From the NCBI GenBank assembly GCA_907164885.2, contig OU015496.1:102447068-102511067 (forward strand): 64,000 nt of DNA, given 5' to 3'. Below the pieces are notes generated by a model. The model was not told the DNA's origin and did not search any database. It saw only the letters and a list, made by a program, of their open reading frames with translations. Both the position numbers and the translations under genes were made by a program. Shown here piece after piece: positions 1-14,875 of this stretch. The stretch comes from Dolomedes plantarius (Eukaryota; Arthropoda; Arachnida; Araneae; Dolomedidae). Numbering within the stretch: position 1 is the stretch's first letter; every line of letters starts with the position of its first letter.

Positions 1-625
1 CTAGATCTAGCGACGTGCAGGTAACTTCAGGCGCACTTATGTTTGATTAATACCGAACGGTATGAGAGCTTAGGGCAGTTCCTTCCTCTAACTGCATTAG
101 CTGCGTCGCATTTGATGTGCCTGGTGTAAATGATGCAAAGGATCTGTATCGACTCTCGTACATCACATTACACGCATTTCATGTGTGACTTAAACGTACA
201 TAACATCATAGTTGGTAAAAAGTTGAGCTACATCTAACTGTTCCGGAGTAATCCTCTCTCCTTAAAACTTTATATTTGGTACACTTGCTATGTAAATAAA
301 TAAAGTGTACATTTAACTATAGGGGAACACTTTTTTAATCAAATCTCGCAAGGAGATAAGATCTTACGCAAGTTACGTTCTTTCAGCTTGCTATGGTAGA
401 GAAAATTTTCGGTATGGGAATAATGATTGTAGAGATACAGGAGAGGTATTCTAAAATGACATCTAGGTATAGGAATTGACCAAGCCAATTTACATTCCAT
501 GTTGCATCAAATATTCATGGAATGCGAAAAGAGAACGAAAACATTAGAATTTGTCATATAGGTAGCACAGTAACAGAGGAAATATCTTTCTTTCTCTCCC
601 TTTTTATACATTTACAATCTCACAT
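1..625. other. AT-rich non-coding DNA, nothing recognised
   Basis: No ORF with recognisable protein motifs, no SINE box pair and no clear inverted repeat was seen here. The only long reading frame runs into the following TA array and encodes Tyr-Ile repeats, which is a microsatellite artefact. Confidence 0.6.
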
Positions 626-634
626 TTATATATA

Positions 635-704
<70 letters not shown>
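626..704. repeat. (TA)n microsatellite
   Basis: Nearly pure TA dinucleotide repeat with a single phase break near 640, followed by a short TG run (705-718). Confidence 0.97.
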
Positions 705-707
<3 letters not shown>

Positions 708-728
708 GTGTGTGTGTGGTTTTTTGGA

Positions 729-905
729 TGGTGTTAAGCACTATATACTCAACTTTTGAAACATAAGGACTAATTAGACCGGGACATGCAGTTTAAAATC
801 AAATCCGAATGACAACAAATATCCATACCAACAGTGAGACTTGGACCCAGAGGCTTCGCACTGAATGCCAACGCCTTAGCTCATTGACAATCGCTTGGCA
901 TATAC
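729..905 (-). repeat. tRNA-derived SINE (family 2), fragment
   Basis: On the minus strand the right part resembles a tRNA: a box A-like 'caatgagctaaggcg' followed by a box B-like 'gggtccaagtctc'. The body ('taattagaccgggacatgca') is shared with a copy at 36583-36719 and more weakly with one at 14703-14875. That distributed tRNA-head-plus-body structure is what defines a SINE. The copy is decayed and lacks an evident tail. Function as a tRNA is unlikely. Confidence 0.7.
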
Positions 906-1060
906 TATCTGCATGGTACTCAGATCAATATGAGATGGAAGCATAAGGAACAGTAAGTAATCTATTGGGCCTTTGCGTCCTCAACTGATGAGTCATCATT
1001 GGTATAAATTTTTAAAAAAAGTCTCATTTTGGACAATCTGAGTTTCACTTACAAAAAAAT

Positions 1061-1101
1061 CTATATTGCATATGGTGTTTGTCAAACCATATGCAATATA
1101 G
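1061..1101. repeat. Perfect 15-16 bp hairpin
   Basis: 'ctatattgcatatgg' at 1061-1075 is exactly complementary to 'ccatatgcaatatag' at 1087-1101, with a short loop. No coding or mobile-element context identifies its role. Confidence 0.85.
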
Positions 1102-3017
1102 TACATACTATGGTAAATAACGAATAAATTGATAAAGCTTGTAATTTTAAATTGTCTGTTTAATTCTGCCTAGTTTAAAAAAAGACCCTGGAAGATAGGA
1201 AAAAAGTCAGGGAGAACGTATTATAAATCTCTTATGAGTCTGAAAATTACTATAAGGCCCAAGGGGCCAGTGAATACCCACTTTCATCGATTTAACATTA
1301 CCTTCAGGGACCAAATTTATGCTGAAATGGTTAGTAAATGCAGCTAAGTTACGTTTTCATCGCAAAACAATATTGAAAGTTCTACCTGCAGTTAGGTATT
1401 TCTGAAAACGGCTTAAACCTACATAAAACGTCTCATAAAATTTGGTTAATTCCCCATAAACCATGATTTTGTGCTCTAGTAATATCAGGGTAATAGATAT
1501 TTATGTTTCAGTTTGTTTCCTTTCATTATTTCGATGAATTTTACCTTGACCTTCTTTAGTGTTTTGAATTTTCTCCGACGGTTAGGTTAAAGCTATGTCT
1601 ATAGCAGATAAAAAGCTTTTTTTTTAATATTCAAGAGTGGGTTTCTAACTTTCGACAACAACATGTCTCAGTCTCTGAATGAACTTTAATTTTTATTAAT
1701 ACGGACATTTTCTTAGACATATAAAGTTTCTTTATTGAAAAATATTACCCGATACCTGAAACGAAAATTTTTGGTTCTACCAAAATATTTTTGCCAAACT
1801 GAAACAGAAAACAAATGAATGAGGAAGGTGAGCCCCAGCAATTATTTATTCAATATTTGTTGAAATATTTGAAGTCTGAGTGTAATTCTTATATCATCTT
1901 CCGGGTTAAGTCTTGATCGTTATTCGGTTTTTAAAGATAATAATTTTGAATACCCAGTCTCACAAAGGTACGTAGAAACAAATGGAAGAAATGGAAGAAA
2001 AAACCTTTTGCTAGTTTTTATTTTAAAAGTGTTCGACAGCTCATTTAACAATACCATATCGTATATTTTTAACATATAAAATTACGTCATTATAGAAAAT
2101 ATAAAGCAAGTTTTCTGATTAAATAATTCAGTATGCTATAAATTTACTTCAAACTATCCGCAACCTCTCAAATTTTTTCACGACCCTTCGGGGGGTCTCG
2201 ATCACCAGTTTACGCACTACTGCCCCACAAAAATAATTCCGTATAATTTCATGAAAAATATATTTCTTGGATTCTAATACATCGGTTAAGCAGTAGGTCC
2301 TGGTCAAATTAGCCCTAGTGTAGCAAAAAATGATCCTAGTGCTCCCAACCTAATTAACCTAAAAAAAAAACAGTAATTCCTTTCAGATATCAATATTATT
2401 TTCTAGGCATATACTCTAATAATGCTTAAAAATTCCTCATTCGTCCATAGCTTTAACCGTGTTTTGGTTTTCTCCAGCTGGCTGTGAAATTATTTCCTCG
2501 CAATTGAAGAAACAAATGCCATAACCTGAGAGGATTTGCAATTCCTTTTTCAGCACAAGACTTTTAAATGGTAAGAAGAAGGGAAAGAGGGAGAGAGTAA
2601 AAAAAATAACGTGTACAGCAGAGGAAGTGGATTTAATTATTACGAGATCTGAGTAAACCTTGTTAGATCCGTGTACTGACTAATGAAAGCACACACAAGA
2701 ATAATGAACTCCATTTAAAGTCGTTAGCTCATGTCCCTAATTATATTGTTATCCTCTTCAGAATGGCAAGAAGAAAGTCTATTTATAGTACCAAGTAAAG
2801 TGCGAAGGACAAGCTCCGGTGAAATTAGAAATTTGTTAATTTAAATGTCTTTGGTGATAGTTGTTTAGCGAGATGAGTTGCAAGTAACATTAATTTATGT
2901 TATCTTAAGACTGCAGTATAAATATTCCGTTCATTATTATAAACTATATGTATGCATATATAATCATACTTAGCTAACTTTAAAATAACGTGTAAAATTA
3001 GGAGTATTCTTTTTATT

Positions 3018-3021
<4 letters not shown>
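1102..3021. other. Non-coding AT-rich DNA
   Basis: Many short homopolymer runs; all frames are closed at short intervals. No transposase, RT or SINE motif was recognised. Confidence 0.55.

Positions 3022-3091
<70 letters not shown>
3022..3091. repeat. (TA)n microsatellite
   Basis: About 35 TA units following a 'ccgca' edge. Confidence 0.97.
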
Positions 3092-6637
<3,546 letters not shown>

Positions 6638-6732
6638 CAGGTAGTTTCTTCTAACGAAACTTCCGCGGGATATTAACGTAGGATTACTTATCATTGCTTA
6701 CCTCTTTTCTATGTATATATGTACATATGTTT

Positions 6733-6738
<6 letters not shown>

Positions 6739-6793
<55 letters not shown>
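6739..6793. repeat. (TA)n microsatellite
   Basis: Pure TA tract inside repeat RA. Confidence 0.97.
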
Positions 6794-6797
<4 letters not shown>

Positions 6798-6806
6798 AAC
6801 TAAACT

Positions 6807-6988
6807 CACGGCGCAACAGTCCGATGTGGACCAGGGCCGGCGGTACCCATCTCCACTTTCTTGACCTTGGGGCTTAGGGTGTCATACAGCATATGTCTGA
6901 GTCAGGTGGTCAACCTGACGTGGGACCCCCAGAATTTAGTTCCCAAGCATGCTTGGTCCTCATTTTATCGACCCACTCAAGGGATGAA
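6807..6988 (+). repeat. SINE-like fragment with 'cattttatcgaccc' body
   Basis: The stretch includes 'gtcaggtggtcaacctgacg' (a short palindrome) and 'ctcattttatcgaccca...gggatgaa'. From memory, this 3' body resembles a SINE 3' domain widespread in invertebrates, but I cannot align it here. It is cut off by the TA tract at 6987, so only a part remains. It sits between the halves of repeat RA. Confidence 0.4.
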
Positions 6989-7052
6989 TATATATATATA
7001 TATTATATATATATATATATGTATGTACGTATGTGTATATATACGTATATCA
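6987..7052. repeat. Impure (TA)n microsatellite
   Basis: TA repeat with interspersed 'gtatgtacgtatgtg'. Confidence 0.9.
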
Positions 7053-7310
7053 AAATTTTTACGTATTTTGGTACTTTTCTGTTTAACTGTTTATTGCTTA
7101 GCCAAGAGATACAGACTTGGTTTGCACGCTGTCAAAACTATAACTTGCGAGGATGGACGTACGGACAGTTTTAGCGTCTGAAATTTTGCTTTTTGGTGGA
7201 CTGTTATGGAGGAACGTAATCCTACGTTAAAATCCTACGACGGGTTTTAAACGTGAGTGAAAGTGTGTCTCCATCCCCAAGGAAACCAAGTGGTCGTTCT
7301 TTGAATTTTT

Positions 7311-7478
7311 GGAACACCTGGAAATGTGCAACGAGTACGTAAATCCGCTATTTGTGAGGAAGAGACCGCCATTCCTCCAGAGATGACCAATAGAGTGATT
7401 GGACACTTTAGAAAACGGATTCGGCAGTGCATTGCAAATTGCGCGAGCCACCTGAGTAATGTTAATTTCAAATGCTAA
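7311..7478 (+). pseudogene. C-terminal fragment of a mariner/IS630-type transposase
   Basis: One reading frame, in phase with the ATT at 7350 and ending at a TAA at 7476-7478, encodes 'ICEEETAIPPEM' followed by 'NRVIGHFRKRIRQCIAN' and 'HLSNVNFKC'. This is the usual C-terminal pattern of long-TIR mariner-like transposases (acidic helix, then a basic 'F..R...CI...G.HL..V.F' end). An in-frame stop lies at 7302 and everything upstream, including all three catalytic acidic residues, is missing. It is a short fossil. The family assignment rests on the motif only. Confidence 0.6.
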
Positions 7479-7692
7479 TGGAAAAAATCCGAATTGTACC
7501 TACTTTTCGAAAATATAAAGCTTTTGTTTTCTGCAAATTGTTTCGTTCGTTTCAAATTACTCTTTCCACTCTACCTCACCCTGTTTAACTCTATATATAA
7601 ATGATTTACAGTAAATAAGCAAAATCTCCTGATAAAAGCCATTTAAACATATTAATTAAAATGAAGGATGTAAGTTGTAATAAGATGTAATG

Positions 7693-7732
7693 TATATATA
7701 TATAAAGAAATGAACTTGACTAATGATAAAAA
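7693..7732. repeat. Short TA tract with a flank shared with 5390-5430
   Basis: 'tatataaagaaat.aacttgactaat.ataaaa' occurs here and immediately after the TA array at 5394. The two positions therefore share a duplicated microsatellite plus flank. Confidence 0.7.
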
Positions 7733-7870
7733 ATATTTCAGGTAGTCTCTTCTACCGAAGCTGCCGCGAGTTATTAACGTAGGGTTACTTGTCGTTGCTT
7801 ACCGCTTTTTTTTGACGCATTTTGAAACTTTTCTGTGTAACTGTTTAATGCTACTGGGTTTGGTGTTGGG

Positions 7871-8170
7871 TTTTGGTATACGCCGATATAAGTCGATAAG
7901 AATGGCGTATTTATACTGCTTTAAATGACGGTTCTAAGTTCATATTAGAAATGGAATAAGTTAATATAAGTTATGATTAGCCCACTTATATCACTTGATA
8001 TGACTTACACCCCAGTAAAATCCCTTCATATAAATACTCTATAGCTATAGAAATAAGGGATATGACTCGATATAAAATATAACGGGAGGAGCACAGTTTT
8101 ATTACTTGATATAAGTGATTAAAAATACCACTTGATGCAGGGGATCTAAGTTGATTTACGTATACCAAAA
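7871..8170. mobile_element. 300-bp MITE with TTTTGGTATACG ends
   Basis: A perfect 12-bp terminal inverted repeat, TTTTGGTATACG at 7871-7882 and CGTATACCAAAA at 8159-8170, bounds an AT-rich interior with recurring 'atataagt' motifs. It has no coding capacity. The size, TIR and position inside a disrupted repeat support a non-autonomous DNA transposon. A target duplication could not be fixed, so the superfamily is open. Confidence 0.6.
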
Positions 8171-9317
8171 TTAATCCACTTTTCTTATCACATATTATTT
8201 TATCATAGGCTTTCTATAGGTTTCTTTATGTCTACTCTTTACTATTCTAAAATGTAGTGAGTGCTAGTTACCAGGGCTAGAAAAAGTACTTGTAAAAGAA
8301 GGGGAAATTAATAGATTAAGATCTGAAACGTTCTAATACGATAAGTTCTAATACGATAGATCATTGATTAAGTATAGTTTGGAAGAGAAAGGTTAGTCCG
8401 ATCTGGTAAACGGGCAGAAGAGTCATCAGTTATATTGAAGTTAAGTCATTATAACTGAGTAAAGTAATAAGATCATCAAAATTTACGAACTAAATTAATA
8501 ACTTATAACGGATTCGTGAAATATATTGTCTTGGCATATTTTAACATTCCCTTCAATAACATTTATATTTTGCTAAGGAACAGTTTGTTATCTTTCGTAT
8601 GATAGTCTTATTTAGGAGGAAAATAAAATGATATTCAGTGGTCAATGTCACGAAAACAACGAATTCCTCAAAAAGTCATAATATAAGTGTGTTCATCAAA
8701 CACATACTTTTCAAGATATATCTGATCATATCTTTATTGATGTAGCGATATCCTTTTTTACTTTATTTTCCTTTGCTCTGTCGTGCAAATTTTGGTTTTA
8801 TATCAAAGATATCCTAATCAACACACATTGTTGGCCCAAAAGCAAATTTTCGTTACATGGTTTTAAAATGGTTACTGTTGGCAGAACTTCCAGAAATAAA
8901 TATGTACTAACCGCAAAATGTTTATAGTACTTGGCTGCCAACAATTATAAAATGTTGTTGTCCCAAATACAAATGAGAGTTCAACCGCTCTCTCAGCAGT
9001 TGGGCCAACTAACAGATAACCGTCGGGTGAGCTGCAATGCCGACCGTTGTTTCAACATAGTCCCAACGGAAAATCCAACTGTTTGCCAACTATGCTAAAA
9101 ACGGTAGTCCACCAATTCCCCGACGATCTTGTGTTTATTTAGGATGTAAATGATTAGTGAATAGAAAGTAGCCCCCGTTGTTTGGCTCAGAGGTGGGTAA
9201 GGATGTAAGATGTTAGGTTTTCCTGGTATAGTTTAAACTATCATAAATATATTCATAATATATTTATGATTCATGTCCACCTTGTAAAGACCACACTACG
9301 TCTTACCACTGATGATG
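8171..9317. other. Non-coding DNA with hairpins and a GTTGG/CCAAC-rich part
   Basis: At 8840-9120 'gttggc' and 'gccaac' words occur in both orientations, suggesting a decayed fold-back. At 9240-9270 a 13-bp stem ('atcataaatatat'/'atatatttatgat') is perfect, and it abuts the palindrome 'tagtttaaacta' at 9229-9240. Confidence 0.55.
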
Positions 9318-9524
9318 TACTTTTCTGTTAGTACTTTTCTGTTTAATACTTTTCTGTTTATCAGTTTACTGCTTGCCCAAGCGATACAGACTAGATTTGG
9401 CGCGCTTCCAAAATTATAACTCGCGACGACGGACGGTTTTAGCGTCTGAAATTTTGCTTTCCGAGGACCGTTAGAGAGGAACGTAATACTACGTTAAAAT
9501 ATCTAGTTATAACTTTGGGATTGA

Positions 9525-9614
9525 GCTGAAATGTGTATCTTGATACACATTTCAGCAATTGTCGTTGCAATTATATATGCAACGACAAAAGTTTATGTCG
9601 TTGCATATATAATT
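9525..9614. repeat. Cluster of three perfect inverted repeats
   Basis: First, 'gctgaaatgtgtatc' (9525-9539) pairs with 9542-9556 across a 2-base loop. Second, 'gtcgttgca' (9561-9569) pairs with 9578-9586. Third, the 18 bases 9569-9586 are exactly complementary to 9597-9614. The second and third share one arm, so they are mutually exclusive folds. Confidence 0.9.
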
Positions 9615-10871
9615 TTGTATTTGTATAAATTGGCTTTTTGTATAAAGGTCATATTCTATGAGACTTATTTATACCCTTTGATTTTATCATGTTCATTTTA
9701 TCATGTTCATTGTTCATTTGAAATAACAAATCATGATTCCACATGAGCAGTTAACATGGCGAAACAGAAACAAACCTGCACAAAAATAATTTCAGGTTTT
9801 TTCTGATATTTTGTTAAAAAGAAATAAAAATATAGGCATTAAAAATATAAGAATAGTTATACCAGGACATATCTATTTATTTTGCCTTTGTGTCCTGCAT
9901 TTCAATTTATTTTTATATAAATTCCACATAATCACATATTATATCCCTAAATTTTCGAATATTTAACATTATGCTGCGCACACCTAATTTTTCTTTTCAA
10001 AAAGTCCGATCTAATAACCAATTCCAAGTAGTAAATCAATTCCAATAGGACATTATAAGAGTGAGATAAAAAAAAAACGCATAAAACAAAGTACTCCAAA
10101 CAGAAAAGTTTTGCCATTTGCCAATATTTCGTGTCAACTGACGTGAGGCTCAATCTGATAAACTCTAATCCCTTTTAATTTACTGGGATCTCTCTTTGAC
10201 CTGTGGTAAACATGACCTGAATAATAAAATCTGGCAGAGTAAGAAATTATCGCCGTAGGAAATGCTGTTAGCATTCGCATCACAATTCCCAGTAAGGACT
10301 CCCTCGCGTGGAATTAAGGTAAACAAATTTCTTTTATTAACGATACAGATACAAAGGAGTCGAAGAAGTGTGAATCCCCGGAATGAAGCTGTTTTTAAAG
10401 GAACGATTTTTTTGTGGTGATTGTTAAATGAATAACCAGAGGCACACACACGTAAGTTTCGTCCTTGTAGGACTAAAAAAATAATACTCATCTAAGATTC
10501 TTATTTAACAAAATGAAAAAATTGTGGATTGTGGAAAAATTGTATAATTAGTTTCTCAAAGCTTGATGATCAGAGTTTTGTAAAGGAATAATGACACATT
10601 TTTATCTACGTCAGCAGTTTGTTAAAATGCAATGGGAGAAACATCTTTTAAATCAGATTGCATACAAATGATAGAATAACAGATAAAATTAAAGCTCATG
10701 ACATTACAGTTAATTAACACTAGTTAGTACCCGTCAAAACATGACGGCTAGATAGTAAATAAGTGCACTAATACACAATTATACTCAACATATCATTGCC
10801 AAATGTTGAAAATCATAATAATGCGTAGAAACAAATTAATGTGTTTAAGCGGCCTCGTGCTTAGGGAGTAT
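9615..10871. other. Non-coding DNA including an old interspersed repeat
   Basis: 10225-10365 resembles 13560-13700 ('aattatcgcc', 'attcgca', 'gtgtggaattaagttaaacaaatttcttt'-like words in the same order) and, more weakly, 6010-6150. This is consistent with an old repeat of unknown class. The rest shows nothing I can name. Confidence 0.45.
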
Positions 10872-11162
10872 CTAAAGTCAGATTTAACAATGTCACTGAG
10901 TATGCGCAGAAAGATATTTTTTTAATTACAAATTATTGCTAATTAAACAGCGCGAAATAAACGATTTCCATCAGGTAGGTTTAATATTATATTTCACAAA
11001 CATAATTATCATAAAATTATAAATGACAGAGAGAGAGAGAGAGATCTATAGAAACTCCTCGGAATAAACGTGTTTATCATTAAAACATGTCACTGAGCAT
11101 ACGCAGAAACAGCGAGTTTTTAAAGCCAGAGTTAAACATGCCACTGAGCATACGCAGAAATC
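10872..11162. repeat. Three copies of a roughly 38-bp motif
   Basis: The motif around 'cactgagcatacgcagaaa' occurs at about 10875-10912, 11085-11113 and 11124-11162. The first and last are also followed by a similar 'tttttaatt.caaattat.gcta' segment. A (GA)n tract lies at 11029-11043. Local duplication is the simplest explanation. Confidence 0.75.
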
Positions 11163-11716
11163 AATTTTTAATTGTAAATTATCGCTAAATAAAAGAAATT
11201 GCGGTTACAAAAGCCAAATTTCACAAATCTACAGATTACAATCTTTCATTTAAGACCAAAATGAAGTAAACTGATGCAGTAGTTTTGTCTCACGGACTGC
11301 CCAAAATGTCAGCTTAGCAACATAAATATATAGATTTTTATCTGTGAATAAAGGTGCAGAATCCTGATGGACAATTCCACCTCTATAAGGTACTATTCAT
11401 ACTAACTATATTCTACAATTCATTGAGGAGCAATCTTCAAAGATGATATAACTTTTTTTCTCTTAGAATGATTCTTCAAAGTCATTTCAGCCCCAGGAGA
11501 CCACAATCTAGATTTAGTTATACTTTACAAAGAACTGGTCAATAAAACTCTAAACCCCCCAGGACACACAGATGAAGTTGATGAAATTCAGCCATTTTTG
11601 GCTCTAGCTTTAAGAAGGGCTGAACTTTGGATTTTTAATGTATATATTTCAGACTTTCCCTCATATTTTTACGTAATCTTTCTCAGCAATATCTTTATGA
11701 AACGAATCCTCATTCT
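11163..11716. other. Non-coding DNA, nothing recognised
   Basis: No coding or repeat signature was identified between the local duplication and the following MITE. Confidence 0.5.
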
Positions 11717-11882
11717 TAGTGCCGTAACTAGCCATTCCTCTGCCCTGGGAAAGAATTTGCATTTGGACCACTCAATTAATTAGGTTTAGGAAAAAATAAA
11801 ACAAATACAGCATTTTGGGTCCCCCTCTTCCAAGTGGGCCCTGGGCGGGTGCCTCTGTTGCCCCTGCCTAATTACGGCACTG
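11717..11882. mobile_element. MITE with AGTGCCGTAACTAG ends, copy 1
   Basis: Inverted ends 'agtgccgtaactag' and 'ctaattacggcact' bound about 166 bp. The interior ('gccctgggaaagaatttgca', 'cagcattttgggtccccct', 'gccctgggcgggtg') recurs almost intact at 20651-20803. No coding capacity. No clear target duplication could be read at this copy, so I do not assign a superfamily. Confidence 0.8.
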
Positions 11883-12110
11883 CTCTTGCATACCTATGCA
11901 TCCTTCCATTATCCCATCTTCCCCTTGAAAAAGTTTTAAAATGGGCCTTTTTCTCGATTTTTCCTCTTATTAAATAAACCTCTTCCAAAAATTTCCACTT
12001 TGGTAAGGGATTTTACTTCCAAATCTTTTGCACTCTCAAAGCTGTTCCCGATCTTCAAGGAATCTGAACTCTCAACAGCTACGACCTTTGACTCATTATT
12101 TGATCTTCCG

Positions 12111-12365
12111 TAAGTCTCTATCGCAAAGAAGTGTCTTGGATGAATTCATGCGTAATCAGATAAAATATGATGTAACATTATAGGATTGCTTCCATATTTC
12201 CTTACTAGGAGTCAAGTAAAAAATCGCACAAAGTGCGAATAATAGTGGTAGAAAAGAGGAGAAGGCCGTTTTATTTGCGAAAAGTGGTTTTTATTATGTT
12301 TTACAATGAATCTAGATTTTTTTTCTTCTTCTTATCTCATAGTTCAAATTATCGCATGCCACTAT
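12111..12365 (+). repeat. Repeat segment linked to SINE 1 (also at 42540-42812, inverted)
   Basis: The stretch from 'gtctctatcgcaaagaa' to 'cttcttcttatctcatag' is matched on the opposite strand at 42540-42812, including the exact words 'aaaaaatcgcacaaagtgc' and 'gttttacaatgaatcta'. In both places it lies directly before a family-1 SINE head, so the SINE and this upstream segment were copied together. Confidence 0.75.
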
Positions 12366-12672
12366 CCCATCCAGGTGTTCGGTTCAAATCCCGACTAGTG
12401 CCATAAAATACCTTCGTGTCTCAGCAATACATAGGCACGTGAATTCAATAGATCAGAGAGTCCTTCTACGATATTAGAGAGGGTGGGGGGAAGGTACGAT
12501 TCTGCCAGATGTCGCTCCTAGGGGTGCGCGGTAAAAATTGTGGTGGCACCTGACTAAATCGGACTCCAATCCTTGTGGTACCATAGTAAACCGGAACCGC
12601 AACCCTTAGCCAGCAATCGTAGATGGACCTGGTCTTCAATACTCCAGCCAGGGGGTTAAGTAGCTACAACTT
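12366..12672 (+). repeat. tRNA-derived SINE family 1, long copy
   Basis: A box B-like 'ggttcaaatcccgac' (about 12381) precedes a body with 'cagatgtcgctcctaggg', 'gtggcacctgactaaatcgg' and 'gatggacctggtct', ending near 'gctacaac'. Other copies lie at 33176-33300, 40100-40190, 40793-41068 (minus), 48225-48455 and 48700-48900. The 3' ends share 'aacaac'-type tails. It is probably RNA polymerase III-derived and mobilised by a LINE, by analogy with known SINEs. Confidence 0.8.
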
Positions 12673-14032
12673 TAAATTCCGAGTCTACAAGTATGTGGTT
12701 AGTCAATGGGAAAAATAACTTATGTTTCCCACAAATGAGGCCTTTATTCCCATATTGACAAACCTTGATTCACAGTCATCGCAGAACAAAGTTGAATAAC
12801 TGTGCAATTATTTCACTAGTTCTAAATAGCGCAGCACACTTCCTCATCAATGACAGCTTCACTCGACTATCAGGTACTTTGAAAGACAACAACGAACAGC
12901 TTCAAAAGCGTTGTACATTAATTCTTATGTTTTTATCGAAGCAATTATACTCTAATATAAGTGACCGCTGAATTTCTCAGAAAGTTTGATCCTGATCTTT
13001 GGCTCAATTCTGTGGCTGGATTTTTCCCCTAAGAGTCGAGAATTTGTATCCTGTTAGCTCGCTGATTCACGAGTTACTATTTTGAGAGTAACATATATTG
13101 TTTTTCATCGAAGAATTTCAAGCACATAAAGTAGAAATCAGACTTATTTACTTCTTTTAAACCAGCATGAAGTTTTAAAAAAGGTATAAAAAATGTATTT
13201 AATGTATCGCAAAAAAATCAAATATTTTCATAATAATGTTGAAGAAGATTTTGCCAAATCTTTTTATATCCTTTAAGCCATATATATAAAAGCGAAAAAT
13301 TTATTATCATACCCTTTTCTTAATAATTTAATAAACGTATGCATTTAATAGTTCTTTACAGGAGAAAAAAAAAGTCATATCTCCTCTCCTCAATTTACCA
13401 AGAAAGAAATTTTATATCTCTGCATTAAGTTTTATTCGTGTAATATGTATTAGAGTGCAGATGATGTTAGTAAATATATTACGATTTAAGCTCATTTTAT
13501 TTACGTAAAGCTCATAGAGATCAGCCGTAAAAGTGACTGAAATGCTAATAAAACCGAGCTGTAACACAAATTATCGCCATGATTTAGCGATTTTAGTATT
13601 CGCAACAGCTACCTGTAAGGGCCCTCTTGTGTGCAATTAAGTTAAACAAATTTCTTTGATTAGCAATCGAGTTACTGGTGAATTACTCGGAGGCCCGGGA
13701 TGGTTGCTAGTTAAGGAAAATATTTAAGTAAGTTTATATTACGTAATCTTGGCGATTTGCTCCGAGACATAAATATGGGTGTAATGCAATTTTAGTAAGC
13801 ACGTTACAGATGTAATAAATGCGCAGTCATAAAAATACATGCATTTTAATGGTTAAATTATATTTTAAAGGGATTAATATTTATTGTTGGGAGTAAAAAA
13901 AGGAAAAAGCGATACACACAACGAATAAATGTAAAATAAATAGTTAGATTTATTGTACATGAAAAAAGACATATTGAAGAAAAAGTGTTCATTTATCTTT
14001 ACGTGAAATAAATATACAAATAATAAATAAAT
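12673..14032. other. Non-coding DNA
   Basis: 12745-12775 shares 'gacaaaccttgattcaca' with 48690. 13560-13700 is a copy of the old repeat also at 10225. Otherwise only AT-rich sequence with short frames. Confidence 0.5.
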
Positions 14033-14039
14033 AAATATA

Positions 14040-14136
<97 letters not shown>

Positions 14137-14137
14137 A
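14033..14137. repeat. (TA)n-(TG)n compound microsatellite
   Basis: About 85 bp of TA followed by a TG run (14121-14137). Confidence 0.97.
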
Positions 14138-14702
14138 TGCATATAATTTTATTTATGCATTTATTTATGTATAGAGGGATGGTGATTATTCGTATTATGG
14201 AGTTTTGAAATGTATCTTGATAAACTAAACACGCGTAGCGTGTATATATTAATTTATATATGATTACATTTCATAAAAAAATGGCTAACATATTCACCAT
14301 AGATATGATTGTATTATAAATATTCTCTGGAATAAAATTTACTTATTGTTGCATTTGTAAAATCATAAGCTATAATAAGAGGACAAAATATGACTGGAAA
14401 CTATGACAGGATAATGGGGATAAAAATCTGAATTTGAAAATGCAATGTTAGTTATGTTCATGTTCGAAATATGAGAAGTCATAGCCTACTTTCAGACTAA
14501 AGTTACTGAATTGAAATATATAAAAGTGTGTTTTCTAGAAAACATTTTGACCTAGAGAGGTAACTGAGTTATTTTAAAACAAAATAAAAAGGAAAGGGAA
14601 GGCCGTTGACTGAGATCATATAAATAACCACTCCGCGAATCGTTCTTTTACGCTGTAGATATTTTCCTTTTTTAGCATTTTTCAATAAATTTTGAAGACT
14701 GG
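14138..14702. other. Non-coding DNA, nothing recognised
   Basis: AT-rich, with no open frame or repeat homology that I could detect. Confidence 0.5.
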
Positions 14703-14875
14703 TTTGTTTGGTTCAGAGCATTAAGCTCGACACATACTACACAGGCTAATTAGACTGGGCCTACTTTAAAACCAATGCTAACTCTGCTATGTCAACAGTG
14801 GGACTCAAATCCACAGATTTTGGACCGACTGCGAGTACTCTAGCCAGTTGACCATCGCCAGGGCAGGACAAGACC
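14703..14875 (-). repeat. tRNA-derived SINE family 2
   Basis: On the minus strand there is a box A-like 'tggtcaactggctagag' and a box B-like 'ggatttgagtccca', then a body with 'gcccagtctaattagcctg'. It matches the copies at 729 and 36583. A weaker relative may lie at 15290-15425 ('gggatccagaggctatgtcc'). Confidence 0.7.

Larger units (their letters stand above)
6638..7234. repeat. Interspersed repeat RA, copy 1, with internal inverted ends
   Basis: The left part (6638-6712) and right part (7060-7234) both recur in the same order at 7733-7857 and 9318-9505. The two halves carry a 15-bp inverted repeat, 'ttaacgtaggattac' near 6674 and 'gtaatcctacgttaa' near 7217. This suggests a non-autonomous DNA transposon. 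The shared homology starts about 35 bp outside the left inverted end, so the true terminus is uncertain. The interior has gained TA arrays and a SINE-like fragment. Confidence 0.55.
7733..9505. repeat. Interspersed repeat RA, copy 2, split by about 1.46 kb
   Basis: Left part 7733-7857 and right part 9318-9505 match the corresponding parts of copy 1 ('caggtagt.tcttct', 'gttttagcgtctgaaatttt', 'cgtaat.ctacgttaaaat'). Between them lies unrelated DNA holding a 300-bp MITE (7871-8170) and hairpins. The right part has a local duplication of 'tacttttctgtt'. Confidence 0.55.
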
